A DNA stretch of 64,000 nucleotides from Bacillota bacterium (GTDB lineage: Bacteria > Bacillota > Clostridia > Lachnospirales > Lachnospiraceae), in assembly GCA_023391695.1 (NCBI GenBank), contig JAEWAK010000022.1:1-64000 (forward strand), read 5' to 3'. The notes under the pieces are model-generated. The model was not told the origin of the DNA. It saw nothing but the letters and a program-made list of their open reading frames with translations, and ran no database searches. The first letter of the stretch is position 1. The number at the start of each line of letters is the position of its first letter. A program made the translations under genes and the position numbers. This document shows, piece by piece, positions 59,636-64,000 of the stretch.

Positions 59636-60293
59636 TTCAATTTTAACGGGAACTTTTTCAATCGGTACTCTTTTAATCTGTATGGTATGTTCCATATTGT
59701 TAGGAACCGTAATGGCGTGGATCCACAGCTTATATAACAGCAGCAGTAAGGGGTTTATCATGACAATAGTCCTGCTTCCGGCCATTGTGCAGATGGTCAT
59801 TATGCTGGTCAACGGGAATCTTGGCACCGGAATTGCCGTAATGGGTGCTTTCAGTCTGGTACGTTTCCGCTCCATACCCGGAAACGCCAAAGAAATCAAC
59901 AGTATTTTTATGGCTATGGCGGTGGGGCTGGCAACCGGAACCGGGTATCTGGCAGCTGCGGTTATTTTTGTTATCATTCTTGGAGGTGTAAATATCCTTT
60001 ATAATGCCACCGGTTTTGGTGAGAAGAAACAAAAGGAAAAGGAACTTAAGATTACCATACCGGAAGGGCTGGATTATACGGGTGTTTTTGATGACCTGTT
60101 CAGCCGCTATACCACAAAAAATGAACTGATCCAGGTCAGAACTGCCAATATGGGCAGCCTTTATAAACTGAACTACCGGATAAAATTAAAAAATCCTGCC
60201 GAAGAAAAGGCATTCCTTGATGAGCTGCGCTGCAGAAACGGTAACCTGGAAATCGCCTGCGGCAAAGTAACCTTTGCAAGTGATGAACTTTAA
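59628..60293 (+). CDS. DUF4956 membrane protein
   Basis: A 221-residue protein with four helices in the first 140 residues, then a soluble domain. The family motif is GNLGTGIAVMGAFSLVRFRSIPGNAKEINSIFMAMAVGLATGTGYL. The C-terminal part has an alternating beta/alpha pattern ending in LRCRNGNLEIACGKV. The ATG at 59628 is chosen for the GGGGAGG before it and because it overlaps the VTC stop. VTC and DUF4956 genes are commonly adjacent in bacteria, so a membrane complex is likely, with DUF4956 perhaps as channel or anchor; this is inference. Confidence 0.88.
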   Translation: MLNSILTGTFSIGTLLICMVCSILLGTVMAWIHSLYNSSSKGFIMTIVLLPAIVQMVIMLVNGNLGTGIAVMGAFSLVRFRSIPGNAKEINSIFMAMAVGLATGTGYLAAAVIFVIILGGVNILYNATGFGEKKQKEKELKITIPEGLDYTGVFDDLFSRYTTKNELIQVRTANMGSLYKLNYRIKLKNPAEEKAFLDELRCRNGNLEIACGKVTFASDEL

Positions 60294-60315
60294 CAGAAAG
60301 AAAGTGAGGTAGTGA

Positions 60316-62118
60316 ATGGGAAAGAAATTAAAATATTATTTATCCATCCTGACAATTTCGGCAATTATATTTACCGGCTGCGGATCCAGTCAGGACAATC
60401 AGTCGGAACTTTCCGCAGGCAGTACGGGTAATCAGACGGAAACTTTGGCGGGCGATACGGATGTACAGGAGGAAAGTGATACCGCAGCCGCTTCCCAGGT
60501 GGTTGTAGATACGGAATTTACGGCAAATGACCTGGAAGTAGGCTATGAAGAAAGTACGGCTGTGAATATAACTTTAGGGGACGGCGGTATTAATGTATCC
60601 GGTGACGGTGCAGACGTAAAAGATAATGTAGTGACAATCACCGGGGAAGGTACTTATGTCCTTTCCGGTTCTATAAGCAATGGCCAGATTGTGGTAGACG
60701 CGGGGGATTCGGATAAGATCCATATCATTTTAAACGGGATATCGGTCACCTGTCCGGAAAACGCCCCCATATATATTAAAAATGCGGATAAGGTATTCAT
60801 TACCCTCAATGAGGGCACGGAAAATACATTAACCGATGGCAGTGAATATGTCCAGACGGATGATAATAATGTGGACGGCGTTATTTTCAGTAAAGCCGAC
60901 TTAACCATAAACGGGAGTGGAACCTTGATCATTACCGGCAATTATAAGCATGGAATTGCATCCAAGGACGACCTGGTTATTACCGGAGGAACCTATCATA
61001 TAACAGCGGCAAAGGATGCATTAAACGGAAAAGACTGTGTAAAAATCAAAGACGGCACTTTCAACCTGAGTGCGGAAACCGGAAATGGGATCCAGTCAAA
61101 GAACGGGGATGATGCCACCAAAGGATATGTATATGTAGCCGGAGGGGATATTACCGTTTCAAAAAGCCGGGAAGGAATTGAGGGAACCGTAATTCTGATT
61201 GAAGATGGGACCATTCATATAACCGCGGAAGACGACGGGTTTAATGCGGCAAGCGGCAGCAGTGAGACTACGGAGGATCCTGTGGCCAATACAGGAACGG
61301 ATATTGGAAACGGTGAAAGACCTGCAGAAATGCCGGATTTAAGGAACAGGGAAGAGCCTGATACGGCTTCGGACAGTACATCCGGTACGGATACAACAGG
61401 TACGGTAACAGGCGGTGTATCCGATGGAGCAAAGGAAACAGCGGATATGCCGGCAGATGACATAACCGGTGGAATTGTATCTGAAACGGCAGAAACAGAT
61501 TCACAAAGGCCTGGAAGGCCGGAGGGAGGCGATTTCAAAGGTGGTTTTGGAGGCGGCTTCGGAGGAGGCGGTGGTTTCGAAGCAGATACGAATTGTTATA
61601 TTTCAATTACCGGGGGAACCGTTTATATTAACGCATCCGGTGACGGAATTGATTCAAACGGAGCCTTAACCGTATCCGGCGGTAATATTTATGTAAGCGG
61701 ACCGGTCAATAATGGTAATGGGGCCCTGGATTACAATGGGACAGCGGATATTACCGGAGGAACCGTTATAGCGGTGGGCAGTTCGGGTATGGCCCAGGGA
61801 TTTTCAGACACCTCCACCCAGTATTCCCTTTTATATAATCTGACAGCAGTAAGCGATGCCGGTACGGAAGTAAAACTGACGGATGAAGAGGGGAATGTAG
61901 TGGCGTCCTATACTCCGGATAAGGAGTATCAGTCGGTAGTCATCAGTACGCCTGAGCTTAAGAAGGATGGAATTTATACCTTGACGTGCGGGGAACAGAC
62001 AGCGCAAATCACTCTCTCATCCGTGGTGACCAGTAACGGGCAGCAGGGAATGGGCGGCGGCCCCGGTGGCGGAGGACGCAGAAGAGAAGCAGGCCAGGCC
62101 AGTTCGGACAATCCGTAA
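60316..62118 (+). CDS. Secreted lipoprotein with carbohydrate-binding-type (DUF4353) beta-helix domain
   Basis: A 600-residue lipoprotein (lipobox FTGC, Cys22). After a Ser/Thr-rich linker, residues 75-320 hold repeats of the form D-L-x-I-x-G-x-G-T-x-x-I-T-x-x-x-x-x-G-I, for example ADLTINGSGTLIITGNYKHGI, DLVITGGTYHITAAKDAL, and VAGGDITVSKSREGIEGT, typical of the DUF4353 carbohydrate-binding group. A 100-residue low-complexity Thr/Asp/Gly insert with FGGGFGGGGGF splits it; a last repeat block follows (GGTVYINASGDGIDSNGALT). The end is again Gly/Arg-rich. It follows DUF4956 by 22 bases. In other genomes VTC/DUF4956 pairs go with CotH or such proteins. Its ligand is unknown. Confidence 0.82.
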   Translation: MGKKLKYYLSILTISAIIFTGCGSSQDNQSELSAGSTGNQTETLAGDTDVQEESDTAAASQVVVDTEFTANDLEVGYEESTAVNITLGDGGINVSGDGADVKDNVVTITGEGTYVLSGSISNGQIVVDAGDSDKIHIILNGISVTCPENAPIYIKNADKVFITLNEGTENTLTDGSEYVQTDDNNVDGVIFSKADLTINGSGTLIITGNYKHGIASKDDLVITGGTYHITAAKDALNGKDCVKIKDGTFNLSAETGNGIQSKNGDDATKGYVYVAGGDITVSKSREGIEGTVILIEDGTIHITAEDDGFNAASGSSETTEDPVANTGTDIGNGERPAEMPDLRNREEPDTASDSTSGTDTTGTVTGGVSDGAKETADMPADDITGGIVSETAETDSQRPGRPEGGDFKGGFGGGFGGGGGFEADTNCYISITGGTVYINASGDGIDSNGALTVSGGNIYVSGPVNNGNGALDYNGTADITGGTVIAVGSSGMAQGFSDTSTQYSLLYNLTAVSDAGTEVKLTDEEGNVVASYTPDKEYQSVVISTPELKKDGIYTLTCGEQTAQITLSSVVTSNGQQGMGGGPGGGGRRREAGQASSDNP

Positions 62119-62230
62119 TGCGATAAGCCTGATCAGGGATTGGCACTGTATGGAGCCATAAGAGTAATTTTATAAATCATTGGAGTTTAGCTCCGGTACC
62201 GGTAAGCAGAAATTTTAAAATAATAAAAAA

Positions 62231-62332
62231 ATGGGCTATATTTCACTTAAAAATTTATGTGAAACAGAGGAGCGGCGGCAGTTATTGCCGCTGTCTGCCT
62301 GTCAGACAAGAACTTCGTGAAATATAACCCAT
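62231..62332. repeat. 102-bp palindromic region, probable bidirectional terminator or repeat
   Basis: ATGGGCTATATTTCAC at 62231 and GTGAAATATAACCCAT at 62317 match in 15 of 16 positions when inverted, and GGCGGCA/TGCCGC forms a hairpin in the middle. It lies between the convergent VTC operon and the superoxide reductase gene. Its size and design suggest a mobile or extragenic palindromic element that may also stop transcription. Confidence 0.6.
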
Positions 62333-62377
62333 ATTATGTTTTAAGTAAATTTATGCGGAAGTCTTTTGATCAAAAGC

Positions 62378-62755
62378 CTATTTAAAATCAGCCTTCCACA
62401 GACCATGTAAGTTACAGTATTCATAAACCGTGCCGGATTCCGTTTCTTCAAATTCTGCTTTGGGTTCCATACCGGGTTCCAGATATTTTAATTGGATTTT
62501 ATCGTCAGTTGCTAAAGCAATCCATTGGATATAGTGTTCCGGCAGAGACGGATGAAGTACGGAACCTACTGTAACTTTAACTTTACCATCTTCTTTTGTT
62601 ACTTCGGGAACATGTTTTTCTTTTGCTCCGTCGGAGGTATTGGCTTTTAATTCCTTCATATCTTCACCGCAACAGACAAGGGTGCCTCCTCCGTTATTAA
62701 TTAAAGCTACCAGGTTTCCACAATTCTTACAACGAAAAAATTTTACATCTGCCAT
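62378..62755 (-). CDS. dfx: Desulfoferrodoxin (superoxide reductase)
   Basis: A 125-residue two-domain protein. The N-terminal desulforedoxin domain has the iron ligands in FRCKNCGNLV and VCCGEDM (CxxC and CC). The C-terminal superoxide reductase domain has the E-K-H-V-P start (the site Lys and His), HPSLPEHYIQWIAL (two His), and CNLHGLWK (Cys and His). It reduces superoxide to hydrogen peroxide without making oxygen, as in anaerobes. GGAG precedes the ATG. It lies downstream of the encapsulin gene on the same strand, 208 bases away with a family-2 repeat between. Confidence 0.96.
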   Translation of the reverse strand: MADVKFFRCKNCGNLVALINNGGGTLVCCGEDMKELKANTSDGAKEKHVPEVTKEDGKVKVTVGSVLHPSLPEHYIQWIALATDDKIQLKYLEPGMEPKAEFEETESGTVYEYCNLHGLWKADFK

Positions 62756-62835
62756 ATCACATTACTCCTTTATATTTATTATTTTTAGTTATTTCGGTTA
62801 AAGCGTTCATTGTATTCCGCTTTGTTACATGTGTA

Positions 62836-62940
62836 TAACCTATTATGCAGCTATGCTGATTTTAAGTGGAAATCCCGCCTCTGCTTAAAAGTTAAATCTA
62901 ACTCACGCCCAAGAGGCGGGAGACCTCCTTAAATAGGTTA
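62836..62940. repeat. Dispersed repeat family 2, copy 2, with 9-bp terminal inverted repeats
   Basis: TAACCTATT and AATAGGTTA bound the element exactly. Inside, CCCGCCTC/GAGGCGGG form a hairpin, and blocks ATTATGCAGCTATGCTG and TAAATCTAACT match the copy at 30328. It lies between encapsulin and dfx. Confidence 0.65.
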
Positions 62941-62963
62941 AATCATTCTAAAATAATATCCCT

Positions 62964-63779
62964 TTATTCAAAAATAGTAACAGCCTGTTTCCGTTTTAAT
63001 CGGAGCAGGACGCTTTCCAGAACACGGAAGCTGTGATTTAAATCTTTTTGTTCCAGATAAGCAGTTGATAAATCCTGGCCGACAACAATATCCATATTTC
63101 TTGATTCGGGAGAGATAAGGGCTGCTTTGCCCGTACCTAAAACCGATGAGGAAAATACATTGCCGTTTAGCAGTTTATTGATCCGGTCAATTTCCAGCAG
63201 TCCGGTACCCGGCTGTATGCGCTGCAGCTGCAGGTAAAGATCCGGGCTTAATAACAGGGCATAGGTTCCGTATACACCTTTAACGGAGAATAACTCCAGG
63301 GCGGATGCGATGTCGGAGAATGCATTTTCTCCTGCTGTCCAGTCCGATCTTTTCATTTTATTTATACCGGAAGCCGTCAGTAAACCTTCATAGCCATAGG
63401 CCGGGTTACCAAAAAAAATCAGGCGGTCTTCTTTTCTGGAGCAGGCTTCCGCTGAAAATGCTGCTTTAGACAAGTCTATCGGATACCCTAATTTCCTGCT
63501 GTTTTCCAGATCTTTTGCTAAAAGGGTAAAATCATCATAAATCGTTGGAATTTCTACATATTGTCTTCCTTTGGTGGTTATAAAACCGTCCTCCGCAACT
63601 TCATCCAAAGCTTCCGTATCATCAATTTGGATACTTTCCGTACCAACTCCAAGAGGTCCGAAGATATGCAAAAATCTTCTGGATACTAAAACATTACGGG
63701 CGGTATTAACGACTGCGGAGTCAATCTGATCCCATAACTCTTCCGGTAAGTTGGAATTTTCTCTTGATAAATAACTCAT
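62964..63779 (-). CDS. Family 1 encapsulin shell protein
   Basis: A 271-residue HK97-fold shell protein, close to the 264 residues of the Thermotoga maritima encapsulin, which builds a 60-subunit, T=1 nanocage. Family landmarks are LPEELWDQIDSAVVNTARNVLVSRRFLHIFGPLGVG, YVEIPTIYDDFTLLAKDLE, RKEDRLIFFGNPAYGYEGLLTASGI, YALLLSPDLYLQLQ, and DIVVGQDLSTAYLEQ. A GGAGG-like site precedes the ATG. Twenty-three bases upstream ends a ferritin-like gene with an encapsulin loading tail, so this is an iron-storing compartment. Confidence 0.95.
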   Translation of the reverse strand: MSYLSRENSNLPEELWDQIDSAVVNTARNVLVSRRFLHIFGPLGVGTESIQIDDTEALDEVAEDGFITTKGRQYVEIPTIYDDFTLLAKDLENSRKLGYPIDLSKAAFSAEACSRKEDRLIFFGNPAYGYEGLLTASGINKMKRSDWTAGENAFSDIASALELFSVKGVYGTYALLLSPDLYLQLQRIQPGTGLLEIDRINKLLNGNVFSSSVLGTGKAALISPESRNMDIVVGQDLSTAYLEQKDLNHSFRVLESVLLRLKRKQAVTIFE

Positions 63780-63802
63780 AACATACCCTCCTTAATAGAA
63801 CT

Positions 63803-64000
63803 TTATTGATTTAGTAAACTTCCTACTGTTTTAAGAGAAGAAGTATCTGCTGCCTGTCCCGGTTCGGATTCTTTTATACCCAGATCCTCAAGCATCTCTT
63901 TCACCTCTGTCTCTCCAGAGAAAAACAGTTCTGCTTCCTTAGGGTCAAGGATCCGCAGCAGTGTCATTAATTCCCCGACATGTGCTTTCTCTTCATCCCG
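63803..64000 (-). CDS. Encapsulated ferritin-like cargo protein, C-terminal part
   Basis: The 65 residues visible (5' end outside the window) begin RDEEKAHVGELMTLLRILDP, the second iron-binding helix of encapsulated ferritins with its ExxH motif (EKAH). A low-complexity linker follows and the protein ends KTVGSLLNQ. TVGSL at the C-terminus is the classical encapsulin cargo-loading motif that docks inside the shell. Its stop is 23 bases before the encapsulin start, so cargo and shell are co-expressed. The type of ferritin (EncFtn or Flp) cannot be settled from this part alone. Confidence 0.92.
   Translation of the reverse strand, partial: RDEEKAHVGELMTLLRILDPKEAELFFSGETEVKEMLEDLGIKESEPGQAADTSSLKTVGSLLNQ

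Noticed and set aside
61215..61538. 107-residue minus-strand frame rich in Ser, Pro and Val opposite the lipoprotein insert
   Set aside because: It is the complement of the low-complexity Thr/Asp/Gly stretch of the lipoprotein gene; composition is a by-product of that repeat.
62893..62904. Iron operator GTTA-N4-TAAC before dfx
   Set aside because: The spacing differs from the true operators and the bases belong to the inner block of repeat family 2, which also occurs at 30392 without an iron gene.
1..64000. CRISPR arrays, tRNA and rRNA genes
   Set aside because: No regularly spaced identical repeats, no TTCGAATC-type cloverleaf arm in tRNA context and no rRNA signature were found by reading the sequence.

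Overview
This 64 kb window looks like the chromosome of an anaerobic Gram-positive Clostridia member, most likely Lachnospiraceae. The grounds are the Shine-Dalgarno-rich, moderately AT-rich sequence, an agrBDCA-type locus, lipoproteins with lipoboxes, superoxide reductase instead of superoxide dismutase, MutEG-type lantibiotic-immunity ABC genes, DUF975 and VTC/DUF4956 proteins, and many ABC sugar and iron importers. I saw no rRNA, tRNA or CRISPR array. The genus cannot be told from sequence reading alone.

Layout. (1) 1-10300 is an accessory region bounded by IS66 sequences: the tail of one IS66 element, a complete-ended IS66 element with an 8-bp target duplication but a dead transposase, then a visibly AT-rich block, then a badly decayed IS66 at 9.1-10.3 kb. 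The block holds an agr quorum-sensing locus (agrA, agrC, agrB, agrD on the minus strand) whose AgrD has Ser at the usual Cys position, an XRE repressor with a perfect palindromic operator, and a sigma factor / membrane anti-sigma / secreted protein trio. (2) 10.4-11.9 kb holds broken housekeeping-type genes (frameshifted rfbC, 3' half of fabF). (3) 12.3-16.6 kb has a MerR regulator with a 19-bp-spacer promoter, a GNAT acetyltransferase, an alpha-alpha toroid protein, a membrane protein and endonuclease III. (4) 16.9-21.1 kb is a minus-strand sugar isomerase/oxidoreductase operon with a divergent AraC regulator. (5) 21.1-30 kb is a siderophore-type iron operon (two binding lipoproteins, two permeases, ATPase, exporter-type ABC protein) with its own AraC regulator and a palindromic operator on the promoter. 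(6) 31.1-33.3 kb has ROK and MarR regulators and a PNPOx-like protein. (7) 33.6-42.8 kb is a catabolic operon: sugar ABC importer, GH35 beta-galactosidase, then galactonate dehydratase, KDGal kinase and KDPGal aldolase, ending with an IclR regulator. (8) 42.8-48.4 kb has a MITE, repeat copies, a truncated DUF3800 gene, a lipoyl-less E2-type acyltransferase, and a second iron importer with divergent binding protein, carrying the same operator type. (9) 48.6-53.5 kb is a two-component system divergent from a LanFEG-like immunity transporter. (10) 54-56.3 kb has a DUF975 protein, a short isolated flagellin-like protein and AzoR. (11) 56.7-62.1 kb is a two-component system followed by VTC, DUF4956 and a lipoprotein with a carbohydrate-binding-type domain, with direct repeats in the operon promoter suggesting the response regulator controls it. 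(12) 62.4-64 kb has superoxide reductase, an encapsulin shell protein and the end of a ferritin-like cargo with a classical encapsulin loading tail.

Taken together the right half is rich in iron handling (two importers under a shared GTTAG-N6-CTAAC operator, encapsulated ferritin, superoxide reductase) and envelope sensing (two OmpR-type two-component systems, immunity transporter). Two families of dispersed intergenic repeats and a 160-bp MITE are scattered between operons. The most attractive leads for new biology are the two-component/VTC/DUF4956/lipoprotein locus, the Ser-type AgrD with its LytTR box, the shared iron operator, and the encapsulin-superoxide reductase neighbourhood.
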